From contig NZ_PGOI01000002.1 in NCBI RefSeq assembly GCF_002794355.1, positions 124,001 through 188,000 of the forward strand: a DNA stretch of 64,000 nucleotides, in the 5' to 3' direction. A model generated the notes under the pieces. It ran no database searches. It was not told the DNA's origin and worked only from the letters and a program-made list of their open reading frames with translations. Made by a program: the position numbers and the translations under genes. Every line of letters starts with the position of its first letter. Within the stretch, counting starts at the first letter, position 1. Positions 1 to 9,664 of this stretch are shown in pieces. The DNA comes from Pseudorhodobacter sp. MZDSW-24AT (lineage in GTDB: Bacteria; Pseudomonadota; Alphaproteobacteria; Rhodobacterales; Rhodobacteraceae).

Positions 1-486
1 CCGGCACGGCGCGTGGTGCGCCAGATCAATGCAGAGCCCGCCGCGCAGGAATATGCGCGGCTTTTGGGCAAGGATCCGGCCCAGTTGACCACCTTTACCT
101 TTGCCGCGCATCCCGTCGTGGTGCGCGTGGGGGGAAGACACCATGTCCGCGCCATTCAGCGGATGGAGCCCAATGGCGACCTCGTGTTCTTTTCGGCGAT
201 CGATGAAGGTTTGGTGCTGACGCTGGCCGAGCCTCAGGACATGGTGTCCCATCTGGACCGCGAACTTGCGCGCCTGTCCGATCATGGTGCGCCTGCCGCG
301 ATTCTGGCTTGCGACTGCATCTTGCGACGGATGGAAGCGCAGGAAAAGCAGATGTCGGTGGCGCTGTCGGCGGTGCTGCGTGCGCACCATGTGGTGGGTT
401 TTTCCACCTATGGCGAGCAATGGAACTCGATGCATGTGAACCAGACGATGACCGGGGTGGCAATCTATCCGCCAGACCTCCGATGA
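1..486 (+). CDS. FIST domain protein, C-terminal part (5' truncated)
   Basis: Only the end of this gene lies in the window: the frame is already open at base 1 and 161 codons are visible. The visible part reads as the FIST C-terminal region, with the late stretches ACDCILRR and GFSTYGEQW that I associate with this family. FIST proteins are predicted sensory modules that bind small ligands and often accompany histidine kinases. The stop overlaps the start of the next gene (ATGA, 483-486), so the two are probably translationally coupled and this protein may act as an accessory sensor for that kinase. The ligand is unknown, and the N-terminal half cannot be judged. Confidence 0.85.
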   Translation, partial: PARRVVRQINAEPAAQEYARLLGKDPAQLTTFTFAAHPVVVRVGGRHHVRAIQRMEPNGDLVFFSAIDEGLVLTLAEPQDMVSHLDRELARLSDHGAPAAILACDCILRRMEAQEKQMSVALSAVLRAHHVVGFSTYGEQWNSMHVNQTMTGVAIYPPDLR

Positions 487-2684
487 TCGAGTCGCTGATC
501 AACCCCGCAGATCCGCCAGAGCGGCAGATGCAAAAGTTGATGACGATTGCGCAGGTCTTGATGCGCCGGGTAGAGGCCGACACGGATGACAACGGTGCCG
601 CCTACGCGCAGTTTCAACGGGCAGCGATGCTGGAAGATCAGGTGCGTGACCGGACACGCGATCTGGAGCGCGCCTTGGACCTTTTGAATGAGTCCAACGC
701 TCGGTTGGGTGAAGCGACGCGCAGTGCCGAGGCTGCTCGCCAGAACCTCGCCAATGCCATCGAGACGATCCAAGAGGGGTTTGCGCTTTTCGATGCAGAT
801 GATGTGCTGGTGCTGTGCAATTCGCGCTTTGGCATGCATATGGAGGATATCCGTGACGATCTGCGCCCGGGCCTGAGCTTTTCGGCCTATGTTGACCGGG
901 TCAGCCACTCCCGCTTTCTGGAATTGCCAGAACGCGACACACCCGAAGACTGGGCGATCCGGCGCAAGCGGCGGCATCAGGACAGGCATGTCATCTTTAA
1001 CGTTCGGATGATCTGGGATCGCTGGGTGCAAGTGAGCGAGCATCGCACGGCCGATGGCGGCACGGTGATCTTGCAGACCGATGTGACCGACATCATCCGC
1101 AGCGAGCGTCAGGAACGCGGGAAGCTCTTGGATGATCAGGCCCGGATGATCCGCGCAACACTGGACCACATCAATCAGGGTGTCTCGATCTTTGATGCCT
1201 CTGCTTGCTTGGTCGGGTGGAATGCGCGGCTTGGGCAATTGTTATCGATCCCGGTGGCGCGATTCCGGGTCGGGGCTTCGTTTGATTATCTTCTGCAACG
1301 GTTTCGGGAAGAAATCACGCTGTCGGACGGGATGACGGATGCCCAGCTGGAGGCTTGGGTAAAGGCGCGGCCCGGGCGCCACCCGCTTTCCTTTGAAGTG
1401 CGGCGTGGAAGCGATCTGATTCTGGCCGTCTTCGCGCAGGAGATGCCCGACGGCGGCTTTGTGATGAGCTTTACCGACGTGACCGCCGAGCGCGCCGCCA
1501 TCGAAGCGCTGAGCCGCGCCAATGAAACGCTTGAGGCCCGCGTGATGGACCGCACGCTGGAGCTGGAGGACGCCTTGGCCCATGCCGAGCGGGCCAATGC
1601 CAGCCGCTCGCGCTTTGTGGCGGCAGCCAGCCATGATCTGTTGCAGCCGTTGTCGGCTGCAAAGCTCTTCATTGCCAGCATCGGCGGAGAGGGAGTGCCA
1701 GCCGAAGCGCTGGAGGCTTTGGAAAAGGCTCAGAATGCGCTGATCTCGGTCGAGGGCATTCTGGATGCGCTGCTCGACATCTCGAAGCTGGAGTCGGGAC
1801 GTGCTGCGGTTTCGGTGGGGCAGGTGGCACTGCACCCGATCCTCACGCAACTTGCCGCCGAGTTCAGTGCCATCGCCGCCGCCAAGGGCCTGCGCCTGAC
1901 CGTGCGGCCCAGCGAGGCCGTGGTGATGACAGATCCCGCCTATCTGCGGCGCATCCTGCAAAACCTGATCGGCAATGCCATTCGCTACACCGAAACAGGC
2001 CGGGTGGTGGTGGCCGCGCGCAAACGCGCTGGCAGGGTCCGGCTGGAGGTCTGGGACACGGGCCCCGGCATCCCCGAGGAAGAACAAGATAATATCTTCA
2101 AAGAGTTCCACCGCCTCAATGCCCGCGCCTCTGCCAGCGAAGGCATGGGCTTGGGGCTGGCCATTGTCGAGCGTGCGTGCGCGCTTTTGGGCCATCCTCT
2201 GGGCCTGTCGTCTCGACTGGGGCGCGGCACCTGTTTCATGTTGCAGGTGCCTTTGGGGGCCGTTGCCGATGCTGGACCGCCTGCCGCCCTTGTGGCCCCT
2301 CGGCATCCGCGGATGCGCCTGCATGGGAAAATCGCATTTCTCGTTGAGAATGATCCCGATCTTTGCCGCGCCATGGGCCTCTTGTTGGAGAAATGGGGGC
2401 TTTCAGTGCTCGATGCCGAAAGTGGTGAGGCAGCGCTGGCGCTGATTGACGAGTTGGGCATTTTGCCCGATTTCTTCCTTGTCGATCATCAACTGGGCGC
2501 AGGCATGAATGGCGTCGCATTCATCTTGGCGCTGCGCCGCCTGCACGGCGATGTGCCTGCGCGCCTGATCACCGCGAACCGTAGCCCGGAGGTGCGCGCC
2601 CAAGCCCAAGCCGCCGGGATCGAGCTGCTGATGAAGCCGATCGATGCCCACGCGCTGGAAGCCTTTTTGCGTGAACTGGCCTAG
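483..2684 (+). CDS. PAS hybrid histidine kinase/response regulator (NahK/ErcS-like)
   Basis: Cytoplasmic hybrid kinase of 733 aa from the ATG that overlaps the FIST stop; a longer open frame from 309 lies inside the FIST gene and is not used. Visible parts in order: N-terminal helical region (about 1-95), two PAS-like segments (about 90-210 and 220-340), a coiled linker, HisKA with phospho-acceptor H384 in SHDLLQP, an HATPase with N box around N494, DTGPGIP and GMGLGLAI, then a receiver with phospho-acceptor D668 and K718. I see no membrane segment, so it probably senses a soluble signal or one delivered by the FIST protein. The layout matches the NahK/ErcS family. Its output partner is not in the window; the cox genes start 78 bases downstream, which suggests but does not show a regulatory link. 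Confidence 0.88.
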   Translation: MIESLINPADPPERQMQKLMTIAQVLMRRVEADTDDNGAAYAQFQRAAMLEDQVRDRTRDLERALDLLNESNARLGEATRSAEAARQNLANAIETIQEGFALFDADDVLVLCNSRFGMHMEDIRDDLRPGLSFSAYVDRVSHSRFLELPERDTPEDWAIRRKRRHQDRHVIFNVRMIWDRWVQVSEHRTADGGTVILQTDVTDIIRSERQERGKLLDDQARMIRATLDHINQGVSIFDASACLVGWNARLGQLLSIPVARFRVGASFDYLLQRFREEITLSDGMTDAQLEAWVKARPGRHPLSFEVRRGSDLILAVFAQEMPDGGFVMSFTDVTAERAAIEALSRANETLEARVMDRTLELEDALAHAERANASRSRFVAAASHDLLQPLSAAKLFIASIGGEGVPAEALEALEKAQNALISVEGILDALLDISKLESGRAAVSVGQVALHPILTQLAAEFSAIAAAKGLRLTVRPSEAVVMTDPAYLRRILQNLIGNAIRYTETGRVVVAARKRAGRVRLEVWDTGPGIPEEEQDNIFKEFHRLNARASASEGMGLGLAIVERACALLGHPLGLSSRLGRGTCFMLQVPLGAVADAGPPAALVAPRHPRMRLHGKIAFLVENDPDLCRAMGLLLEKWGLSVLDAESGEAALALIDELGILPDFFLVDHQLGAGMNGVAFILALRRLHGDVPARLITANRSPEVRAQAQAAGIELLMKPIDAHALEAFLRELA

Positions 2685-2762
2685 GGGCGCGGGTCCTACG
2701 ACTTAGGTTCCATAGCGCGGGCATGCCCATGATCCTAGACTGCGATCAAGGGAGACTGACCA

Positions 2763-3296
2763 ATGCAAATGAGCGATACCCGCGAGATCAAGGCCGCGCC
2801 TTCGGAGGTTTGGGCCGCCATTCTGAACCCCGAGGTGCTGAAAGAGTGTATCCCGGGCTGCACCGAAGTCACTGGCAACCCCGATGACGGCTTCGAAGCG
2901 GTGGTGACGCAAAAGGTTGGCCCCGTGAAGGCCACCTTCAAGGGCGCTGTGACCCTGTCTGATATCATTGAAGGTCAGGCCGTGACCATTTCGGGGGAGG
3001 GCAAGGGCGGCCCGGCAGGCTTTGCCAAAGGCGGCGCCGTGGTGCGGCTGGAGCCCATCGCCGAGGGCACCCGCCTCAGCTACCAGGTCGAGGCCAATGT
3101 CGGTGGCAAACTGGCGCAGCTTGGCAGTCGGATCATCGACGGGTTTGCCAAGAAAATGGCCGATGACTTTTTCAACCGCTTTCAAGCCGCAGTGGAAGGG
3201 CCCCAGACGCCGGACGAGTCAGCCGAAAGCGCGGATGGGGATGAGGCCGACAGCGCGGACAAGAAAAAGGGGTGGTTCAAGCGCTTGATCAGCTGA
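2763..3296 (+). CDS. coxG: CoxG-like SRPBCC protein
   Basis: A 177-aa protein whose first roughly 145 residues read as the CoxG branch of the SRPBCC/START fold (start MQMSDTREI, core [15 protein letters not shown]), followed by an acidic-basic tail ending KKKGWFKRL. CoxG proteins help recruit or mature molybdenum hydroxylases of the CO dehydrogenase family at the membrane. It is the first gene of a coxG-S-L-M run and has a clear ribosome site (AGGGAG) before the ATG; a second ATG two codons later is possible. The short upstream gap contains the palindrome GGGCATGCCC at 2719-2728, which could be an operator. The family call is firm; the exact role is inferred from the operon. Confidence 0.85.
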   Translation: MQMSDTREIKAAPSEVWAAILNPEVLKECIPGCTEVTGNPDDGFEAVVTQKVGPVKATFKGAVTLSDIIEGQAVTISGEGKGGPAGFAKGGAVVRLEPIAEGTRLSYQVEANVGGKLAQLGSRIIDGFAKKMADDFFNRFQAAVEGPQTPDESAESADGDEADSADKKKGWFKRLIS

Positions 3297-3337
3297 ACCG
3301 CAAAACCAACCCAGGACAGACCCAAGGGAGGAAAACC

Positions 3338-3823
3338 ATGACGAAAGTCACGATGACCGTGAACGGAAAATCCGTCTCGGCCGAGGCAGAAGGGCGCACG
3401 CTTCTGGTGCAATACTTGCGCGAAGGGCTGGGACTGACCGGCACCCATGTGGGTTGCGACACATCGCAATGCGGGGCCTGCGTGGTGCATGTTGATGGCA
3501 AAGCCGTGAAGTCCTGCACGGTTTTCGCCATGGATGTGGCCGGGTCCGAGGTGTGCACCATCGAAGGAATGGCCAATGCCGATGGCAGCCTTGGTGTGGT
3601 TCAGCAAGCATTTCAAGATCATCACGGGTTGCAATGCGGCTTTTGCACGCCGGGCATGGTGATGTCCTCTGCGGCGCTTTTGGCCGAAAACCCACGCCCC
3701 AGTGAAAGCGAGATCCGACACTATTTGGAAGGCAATATCTGCCGCTGCACTGGCTACCACAACATTGTCAAAGCGGTCCTTGCCGCGTCCGGTCAGGACG
3801 CAGGCGCGATGGCTGCGGAATAA
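3338..3823 (+). CDS. coxS: CO dehydrogenase-like small subunit, two [2Fe-2S] clusters
   Basis: Iron-sulfur subunit of 161 aa. The N-terminal plant-type ferredoxin cluster uses C40, C45, C48 and C60; the C-terminal four-helix cluster uses C100, C103, C135 and C137 (CGFC and CRC motifs). It passes electrons from the molybdenum centre of CoxL to the FAD of CoxM. The ATG at 3338 follows a strong GGGAGG site; an in-frame start at 3272 would overlap coxG and add residues the family lacks. The length is normal, and the following large-subunit gene begins 11 bases after its stop. Confidence 0.95.
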   Translation: MTKVTMTVNGKSVSAEAEGRTLLVQYLREGLGLTGTHVGCDTSQCGACVVHVDGKAVKSCTVFAMDVAGSEVCTIEGMANADGSLGVVQQAFQDHHGLQCGFCTPGMVMSSAALLAENPRPSESEIRHYLEGNICRCTGYHNIVKAVLAASGQDAGAMAAE

Positions 3824-3834
3824 AGGGGGGGAAC

Positions 3835-6213
3835 ATGCCAAAGGATACCGGGATCGGTGCATCCACCAAGCGCCGCGAAGATTTGCGTTTTCTGACCGGG
3901 CGGGGGGTCTATACAGATGATCTGAGCCTGTTCGGGCAGGCCCATGCAGTGATGGTGCGCTCCAGTGTGGCGCATGGGCGCATTGTGTCGATCGATACTG
4001 CCGCAGCCGAGGCGATGCCCGGCGTGCTGGCCGTTTTTACGGGCGAGGACTTCAAGGATGTTGGCGGCAACCCGGCGGGCTGGTTGATCAACAGCCGCGA
4101 TGGCACGCCCATGCGCGAACCGAAACGTCCGGTGCTGGCGCATGGCAAGGTGCGCCATGTGGGTGACGCCTATGCCGCAGTCATCGCAGAAACCTATGCC
4201 CAGGCCAAGGATGCCGCGCAGGTGCTTGCCGACGCCACTGTGATTGAAGAGCTTCCGGCTGTGGTCGATATGCGCGCCGCCGTCGCCAATGCGGCGAACC
4301 GGGTGCATGACGAGATCCCCGACAACCTGTGCTTTGACTGGGGTTGGATTGAAGACAACCGCGCCGCCGTGGACGCCGCGATGAAAGCGGCCCCGCATGT
4401 GGTGACATTGGAACTGACCAACAACCGCCTCGTGCCTAACGCTATGGAGCCGCGCGCCAGCATCGGTGAGTATTTCCCCGGCACGGGCGACTACAAGCTG
4501 ACCACCACCAGCCAGAACCCGCATCTGACCCGGCTCTTGGTCTGCGCCTTCGTGATGGGCATTCCTGAAAACAAGCTGCAAGTGGTTGCACCCGATGTCG
4601 GTGGCGGTTTTGGCTCGAAAATCTATCACTACGGCGAAGAGGCCTTGGTGTTGGCCGCTGCCAAACGCCTTGGCCGCCCTGTCCGATGGACGGCAGAGCG
4701 CACGGAAAGCTTTCTGTCCGACGCGCATGGACGCGACCATGTGACAAAGATCGAACTCGGGTGCACCAAAGAAGGCGACATTCTGGCGATCCGCACAGAG
4801 ACCTTGGCGAATGTGGGGGCTTATCTGTCGAATTTCTCGACCGCCACGCCCACCTTCTTGCATGGCACGCTGATGGCTGGCCCCTACAAGGTGCCGCATG
4901 TCTATGTGAACGTGAAGACGGTGTTCACCAACACCGCGCCAGTGGACGCTTACCGCGGTGCAGGGCGGCCCGAGGCGACCTATTCGATCGAGCGTGCCGT
5001 CGACAAAATGTGCCGCGAGCTGAACCTTGACCCGTTCGAGGTGCGCCGCCGCAACCTTCTCACCCCGGATCAGTTCCCCTACACCACCCCGGTCGGGCTT
5101 GTGTATGACACCGGCAATTATCAGGCCACGCTCGACAAGGCCATTGAACTTGCCGATGTCTCGGGGTTCGAGGCGCGGGTGGCCGAAAGTGCAAAGCGCG
5201 GGAAATTGCGTGGCATGGGACTTTCGACCTGGATCGAGGCCTGTGGGATTGCGCCGTCACATCTGGTGGGCGTGTTGGGCAGCCGGGTCGGGCTTTACGA
5301 TGCGGCGACGGTGCGGGTGAATGCCACCGGCACCATCTCGGTAATGACCGGCGCCCATAGCCATGGGCAGGGCCATGAAACGGTGTTCCCGCAGATCGTG
5401 GCGGAAAAGCTGGGCATTCCGGAAAGCTCGGTCGAGATCGTGCATGGCGATACCGCGAAAATTCCGTTCGGGATGGGCTCTTATGGTTCGCGCAGCCTTG
5501 CGGTGGCAGGCTCGGCCATGGACCGCGCCCTCGACAAGATCATCGCCAAAGGCAAGAAGATTGCCGCCCATATGCTGGAAGCGGCCGAAGGCGACATCAC
5601 CTTCGCCGATGGCAAGTTCAGTGTGGCCGGCACCGACAAGGCCAAGAGCTTTGGCGAAATCGCGTTTAGTGCGTATGTGCCGCACAACTACCCGCTGGAA
5701 ACGCTGGAACCGGGGCTGGAAGAAACCGCTTTCTATGATCCGGCCAACTTCACCTATCCCGCAGGCGCCTATATCTGCGAGGTCGAGGTGGATGCGGAGA
5801 CGGGCAAGGTGGATGTTGTCGCCTTTACCGCAGCCGATGACTTCGGAAATGTGATGAACCCGCTGATCGTGGAAGGGCAGGTCCATGGCGGCGTGGGGCA
5901 GGGCATTGGTCAGGCGCTGTGCGAAAACACCAGCTATGACGAAAACGGCCAGCTCTTGACCGGGTCTTACATGGATTACGCCATGCCACGCGCCGATGAT
6001 GTTCCGTTCTATACGGTCGATCATTCCTGCGCGACGCCGTGCACGCACAACCCGCTGGGCGTGAAAGGCTGCGGTGAGGCGGGTGCCATTGGCTCCCCTC
6101 CCGCCGTTGTCAACGCGGTGATTGATGCCTTGCACCGGGGCGGGATCACCCATGTGGCCCATATCGACATGCCTGTCTCGCCCAACCGGGTGTGGCAAGC
6201 GATCAACGGATAA
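3835..6213 (+). CDS. coxL: Molybdenum hydroxylase large subunit, form II CO dehydrogenase-like
   Basis: Molybdopterin-cytosine-dinucleotide subunit of 792 aa, full length for the xanthine oxidase/CoxL family. The active-site loop reads AYRGAGR at residues 372-378, the signature of form II enzymes; true CO-oxidising form I enzymes carry AYXCSFR with the Cu-binding cysteine. The catalytic glutamate is E748 in GCGEAG, and the cofactor glycine motifs ([15 protein letters not shown]) are present. It forms a heterohexamer with CoxS and CoxM. Because the copper cysteine is absent, CO is not a safe substrate call; another aldehyde, purine or N-heterocycle is equally possible. No coxD/E/F maturation genes are seen in the window. 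Confidence 0.93.
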   Translation: MPKDTGIGASTKRREDLRFLTGRGVYTDDLSLFGQAHAVMVRSSVAHGRIVSIDTAAAEAMPGVLAVFTGEDFKDVGGNPAGWLINSRDGTPMREPKRPVLAHGKVRHVGDAYAAVIAETYAQAKDAAQVLADATVIEELPAVVDMRAAVANAANRVHDEIPDNLCFDWGWIEDNRAAVDAAMKAAPHVVTLELTNNRLVPNAMEPRASIGEYFPGTGDYKLTTTSQNPHLTRLLVCAFVMGIPENKLQVVAPDVGGGFGSKIYHYGEEALVLAAAKRLGRPVRWTAERTESFLSDAHGRDHVTKIELGCTKEGDILAIRTETLANVGAYLSNFSTATPTFLHGTLMAGPYKVPHVYVNVKTVFTNTAPVDAYRGAGRPEATYSIERAVDKMCRELNLDPFEVRRRNLLTPDQFPYTTPVGLVYDTGNYQATLDKAIELADVSGFEARVAESAKRGKLRGMGLSTWIEACGIAPSHLVGVLGSRVGLYDAATVRVNATGTISVMTGAHSHGQGHETVFPQIVAEKLGIPESSVEIVHGDTAKIPFGMGSYGSRSLAVAGSAMDRALDKIIAKGKKIAAHMLEAAEGDITFADGKFSVAGTDKAKSFGEIAFSAYVPHNYPLETLEPGLEETAFYDPANFTYPAGAYICEVEVDAETGKVDVVAFTAADDFGNVMNPLIVEGQVHGGVGQGIGQALCENTSYDENGQLLTGSYMDYAMPRADDVPFYTVDHSCATPCTHNPLGVKGCGEAGAIGSPPAVVNAVIDALHRGGITHVAHIDMPVSPNRVWQAING

Positions 6214-6228
6214 GCGGAGGGAACAGCC

Positions 6229-7017
6229 ATGCATAACTTTGACTTCGTCAAACCCTCCTCTATCGCCGACGCTGTCGCGGCCTTGTCGTCCGAAGGCGCT
6301 CAGGCGCTTTCGGGTGGGCAAACCCTGTTGCCCACGATGAAACAGCGGCTGGCCGCCCCCGATGTGCTGGTCAGTTTGACGGGCATCGCCGAGATGCAGG
6401 GCGTTTGCACGGGAGAGGGCGGGTTGCACATTGGGGCGGCAACGCCTCATGCCGTGGTCGCGCGTGACGCGGCTGCGCATTACCCGGCCTTGGCCGCGCT
6501 CGCAGGCGGCATCGGCGATCCGGCGGTGCGCAATCGGGGCACCATTGGCGGATCTGTCGCCAATAATGATCCTGCTGCCTGTTATCCGGCCGCCGTGCTG
6601 GCATCGGGCGCAACGGTGGTGACCCCGCACCGACGCATCGCGGCAGATGATTACTTTCAGGGCATGTTCAGCACGGCGCTGGACGAGGGAGAATTCATCA
6701 CGCAGGTCATCTTCCCGATCCCGCATAAGGCCGCCTATGTGAAGTTCAACCAACCCGCGAGCCGCTTTGCCCTAACGGCTGTTTTCGTTGCGCAGTTTTC
6801 CGATGGCGTGCGTGTGGCCGTGACGGGGGCGTCGAACAACGGAGTGTTCAGGTGGACAGAGGCCGAGGCCGCTTTGTCATCCGATTTTTCAGCCAAGGCG
6901 ATTTCGGATCTGACTGTGGCGGCCGACGATATGATCTCGGATCTGCACGGCTCAGCGGCCTATCGCGCCCATCTTGTCAAAGTGCTGACAGGCCGGGCTG
7001 TCACCGCCGCGCGCTGA
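6229..7017 (+). CDS. coxM: CO dehydrogenase-like medium subunit, FAD-binding
   Basis: FAD subunit of 262 aa. Two FAD loops are visible: SGGQT at 28-32 and TIGGS at 105-109 (consensus AGGQS and TIGG), followed by a CO-dehydrogenase flavoprotein C-terminal domain. It takes electrons from CoxS and hands them to the quinone pool or another acceptor. It is the last gene of the operon, 15 bases after coxL with a GGAGGG site, and is followed within 20 bases by an intrinsic terminator. Gene order G-S-L-M differs from the classical form I M-S-L order, which agrees with the form II loop in CoxL. Confidence 0.93.
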   Translation: MHNFDFVKPSSIADAVAALSSEGAQALSGGQTLLPTMKQRLAAPDVLVSLTGIAEMQGVCTGEGGLHIGAATPHAVVARDAAAHYPALAALAGGIGDPAVRNRGTIGGSVANNDPAACYPAAVLASGATVVTPHRRIAADDYFQGMFSTALDEGEFITQVIFPIPHKAAYVKFNQPASRFALTAVFVAQFSDGVRVAVTGASNNGVFRWTEAEAALSSDFSAKAISDLTVAADDMISDLHGSAAYRAHLVKVLTGRAVTAAR

Positions 7018-7035
7018 AGGTTGTGTAACGAGTGT

Positions 7036-7066
7036 CCCCCGGCCCGCAACCGGGCTGGGGGTTTTT
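7036..7066 (+). terminator. Intrinsic terminator of the cox operon
   Basis: An 11-bp stem (7036-7046 with 7051-7061, one G-T wobble) with a 4-nt loop is followed by TTTTTG on the plus strand, 18 bases after the coxM stop. Confidence 0.88.
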
Positions 7067-7078
7067 GTTTGCAATGAG

Positions 7079-8809
7079 TCAGGCGGAAACCTGTTCGCGC
7101 AGGATGGCGGCTGTCATCGACACCATCAGATAGATGCCGGCGAACACCAGAAGCGCGACCATGGTGTTCTCGAATGCACGCGGATAAGTCGCCTCATCCG
7201 GGGGGATCGGGCTGACAGAGACCGACAGATACCGGACTTGCCGGTTGGCATCCGTGCGCGCGGTTTCCATCGATTGCAGCGATTGCGACAGCAGCAGCTG
7301 CCGCGTCTGCACATCCGCCTGTGCCACCAGCAGTTCCGATTGCACCTGTGCCAAAGAGGTGCCGCCTTCACCGCCTTGCGTAAGGCGCGACCGCAGGGTG
7401 GCGATTTCGGCCTCGAGTGTGCCGATGCGGCGCCGCAAAGGTTCCATCCGGGCCGCATTGGGAGTGGCATTGGACTCCATCTGCGCAAGGCTCAGACGGT
7501 CTTGGCTCAGTTGCGTTTCCAACTGACCGATTTGGGTGGTGATGAGGCTGACTTCGACCTCAGAGGACAAGATCTTGAACTGCTCTTGCAGATCCACAAC
7601 CTTGCGCTGCGCCGCCAGCATCGCTTGCTCCGCCTGTTCATAGGCTTCCCGCGCGCCTTGCATCTGATCGGCGCGCAAGCGTTGGGTCAGATGATCGACC
7701 TGATCCTCTGCATAGCCGATCAGGGCCTGAGAGAAATCGGCCGAGACTTGCGGATCGGCAGCGACTACCTCCATTTTGATGATACCCTCGGTCGGGTCAT
7801 AGGCGATTTTCACATTGCGTTGGAAAACCTTATAGGCCGCCTCGCGTGACGCATCCGGCGCCAGCCGCTGGATCGGATCGATCTGCGGCTGTGAGAAATG
7901 CGCGATGAAATTCTTGTCCTCATCCAGCCGCATCATCGCATCACGAGATTGCAGATAGCCTTGCACGGCAATCGAATCTTGTGAGGTGGCAAATTGAGTG
8001 CCTGAAAGCAGGCCGCCCATGCCCTGTGCCCCGGCCGGATCGGCTTGCTGGATCACGAATTCGGCTTTGGTGGCGTAAAGCGGCGTTGCTACCACATAGT
8101 AATACCAACCTGCCAGCAGTGTCGGCAGACCAACAAAGAAGAACAGCCGCGCGGCGAGCAGGGCCGACTTGCGGCGACGCCGTTTGGCAAGATCGCGCTG
8201 AATGCGTTGGATTTCCGAAAGATGCGCCTCCTCTGCGCGCCTCTCGGTGCTGGGAACCTTGATCGGCCTGATGGTCTGCGGCAACTGGACGGCGTCGCCC
8301 GATGCACCAACGGTCAGCGCGCGCGAGCCGTGTTCTGCTTCCGCGCTATCCTCCCGCGACGCTCCCCCCGAGCCAATCAGTTTCATGATGACCGATTTCT
8401 GAAACGGGTCGATTCCCGCCGCACGCAACAGCCTGACCGCGTCAAAATCCGACGTGGCGGGCAGGCCATATTTCTGTGCCATCCGCCGGGCCATCCGTAG
8501 CTGGCGTCCTGTCAAGCCTTCCTTTCGGATCTGATCCAGATCCATTGGCGCTGCTGGCTCTGCGCGCTGGCCAGAGAGGGGCTGAGCCTCGGCGCCGGCC
8601 TCCATCATGGCCGCCATCTGGTCCGGCGCTGTGGGATAGGGCGCATCGCCAAATCCATCGTCACTTGCCGCCGCAGGAGGCGCGACGGTTGCTTGCGGGC
8701 GAGGCGGAGGGACAACGGCTTGCACAGGGCGCCGTGGCGCGAGCGTGACGGCGCTTACCGGCTCGGGTCGGTGGAGATGATACCGCTTAACCCTTAGCTT
8801 GATAGTCAT
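7079..8809 (-). CDS. Capsule polysaccharide export inner-membrane protein (KpsE/Wzz-like)
   Basis: A 576-aa protein starting at the ATG at 8809 (MTIKLRVKRY), which overlaps the end of the upstream ABC gene by 23 bases; an open extension to 9010 would lie inside that gene. Layout: a proline/alanine-rich cytoplasmic tail (about 20-90), a basic segment ending KRRRRK, transmembrane helix about 217-238, a large periplasmic region with coiled coil (about 360-520), and a second helix about 549-569 near the C terminus. This is the architecture of polysaccharide co-polymerase/KpsE proteins that span the periplasm during capsule export. The approximately 200-residue N-terminal extension is longer than in classical KpsE. 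It pairs with the ATPase upstream; no permease or outer-membrane channel is adjacent. Confidence 0.82.
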   Translation of the reverse strand: MTIKLRVKRYHLHRPEPVSAVTLAPRRPVQAVVPPPRPQATVAPPAAASDDGFGDAPYPTAPDQMAAMMEAGAEAQPLSGQRAEPAAPMDLDQIRKEGLTGRQLRMARRMAQKYGLPATSDFDAVRLLRAAGIDPFQKSVIMKLIGSGGASREDSAEAEHGSRALTVGASGDAVQLPQTIRPIKVPSTERRAEEAHLSEIQRIQRDLAKRRRRKSALLAARLFFFVGLPTLLAGWYYYVVATPLYATKAEFVIQQADPAGAQGMGGLLSGTQFATSQDSIAVQGYLQSRDAMMRLDEDKNFIAHFSQPQIDPIQRLAPDASREAAYKVFQRNVKIAYDPTEGIIKMEVVAADPQVSADFSQALIGYAEDQVDHLTQRLRADQMQGAREAYEQAEQAMLAAQRKVVDLQEQFKILSSEVEVSLITTQIGQLETQLSQDRLSLAQMESNATPNAARMEPLRRRIGTLEAEIATLRSRLTQGGEGGTSLAQVQSELLVAQADVQTRQLLLSQSLQSMETARTDANRQVRYLSVSVSPIPPDEATYPRAFENTMVALLVFAGIYLMVSMTAAILREQVSA

Positions 8810-9545
8810 ACAACTGCTTCGCTTCTTCCAGAGTGTCGAATATGTAAAGCTGACCGTTGCGCAGAACCGCGGCCTGTTTACAAAATTTTTCAAGCGTTTG
8901 CGCTTGATGGCTGACGATGACCACCGTCGCACTTTGCAGCCGCTCGCGCAGGATGCGCCCCGCCTTTCGGTTGAACTCCACATCCGTGGTGGCAGGCATG
9001 CCTTCATCAATCAGATAAATGTCAAATTCCAGCGCAAGCATCAGGGCAAAGGAAAACCGCGCCCGCATCCCTTGGCTGTAGGTGCCCACGGGCATGTCAA
9101 AGTATTCTTCAATGCCACACAGCCAGCGGCAAAAGCTTTCCACATAGTCTGGGTCAAGACCATAAAGCCGCGCGACATAGCGGCTGTTCTCGGTGGCGGT
9201 GTGCTTGTTGACCACCCCTCCCATGAAGCCCAAAGGAAAGGAGATGCGGCTGGTCCGGGTCACCCGACCTTCATCCGGCTTTTCAAGACCGGCCATCATG
9301 TTGATGATGGTGGTCTTGCCAGCACCATTGGGGGCCAGAATTCCCAAGGATTGGCCAAGGTCCACGCGGAAGGACGCCCGATCCAGAATGATCTTGCGCT
9401 GCTTGCCGGTCCAGAAAGACTTGGAAACGCCTTCGAACTCGATCACCCGCTGCCCCCGTTCGGGCTTGGCTTCTGCCCTATCCCGTTTTTGTCCTGTGCC
9501 AAGCCAGCCTAATGGCCAAGTCTTAATTCGGGCTCTCTTCGTCAA
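8787..9545 (-). CDS. ABC transporter ATPase of capsule export type (KpsT-like)
   Basis: ATP-binding subunit of about 252 aa. Walker A is APNGAGKT (about 71-78), the signature loop YSQGMR (about 155-160), Walker B IYLIDE (about 175-180), and the switch histidine lies in VSHQ. It energises export of a lipid-linked polysaccharide across the inner membrane. The start used is TTG at 9545; a GTG start at 9446 (VIEFEGVSK) would remove a basic leader of 33 residues and give a more usual KpsT length. The permease subunit expected next to it is missing, so it must be encoded elsewhere or the pair works with another transporter. Its 3' end overlaps the KpsE-like gene. Confidence 0.85.
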   Translation of the reverse strand: MTKRARIKTWPLGWLGTGQKRDRAEAKPERGQRVIEFEGVSKSFWTGKQRKIILDRASFRVDLGQSLGILAPNGAGKTTIINMMAGLEKPDEGRVTRTSRISFPLGFMGGVVNKHTATENSRYVARLYGLDPDYVESFCRWLCGIEEYFDMPVGTYSQGMRARFSFALMLALEFDIYLIDEGMPATTDVEFNRKAGRILRERLQSATVVIVSHQAQTLEKFCKQAAVLRNGQLYIFDTLEEAKQLYDYQAKG

Positions 9546-9578
9546 ACCTGTGCAAGCTTACCTTGGCTTTCGGGCATC

Positions 9579-9608
9579 ATTATGTCCGACCTCCGCCCGC
9601 CGTGGCAA
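9579..9608 (-). promoter_or_regulatory. Candidate sigma-70 promoter for the polysaccharide export pair
   Basis: On the minus strand TTGCCA and CATAAT are separated by 18 bases. The predicted start of transcription lies about 25 bases before the TTG start codon at 9545, which favours the longer form of the ATPase. This is a motif match by eye only. Confidence 0.4.
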
Positions 9609-9664
9609 GGCGGACACAAGACCGAGCGCGCGGGGGCACAGGCAAGGCGCCTTCACCGCTCGTC

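Noticed and set aside
5257-6753. A 498-codon minus-strand frame opposite coxL and coxM
   Set aside because: Antisense of two well-supported genes with conserved motifs; no ribosome site and no recognisable domain.
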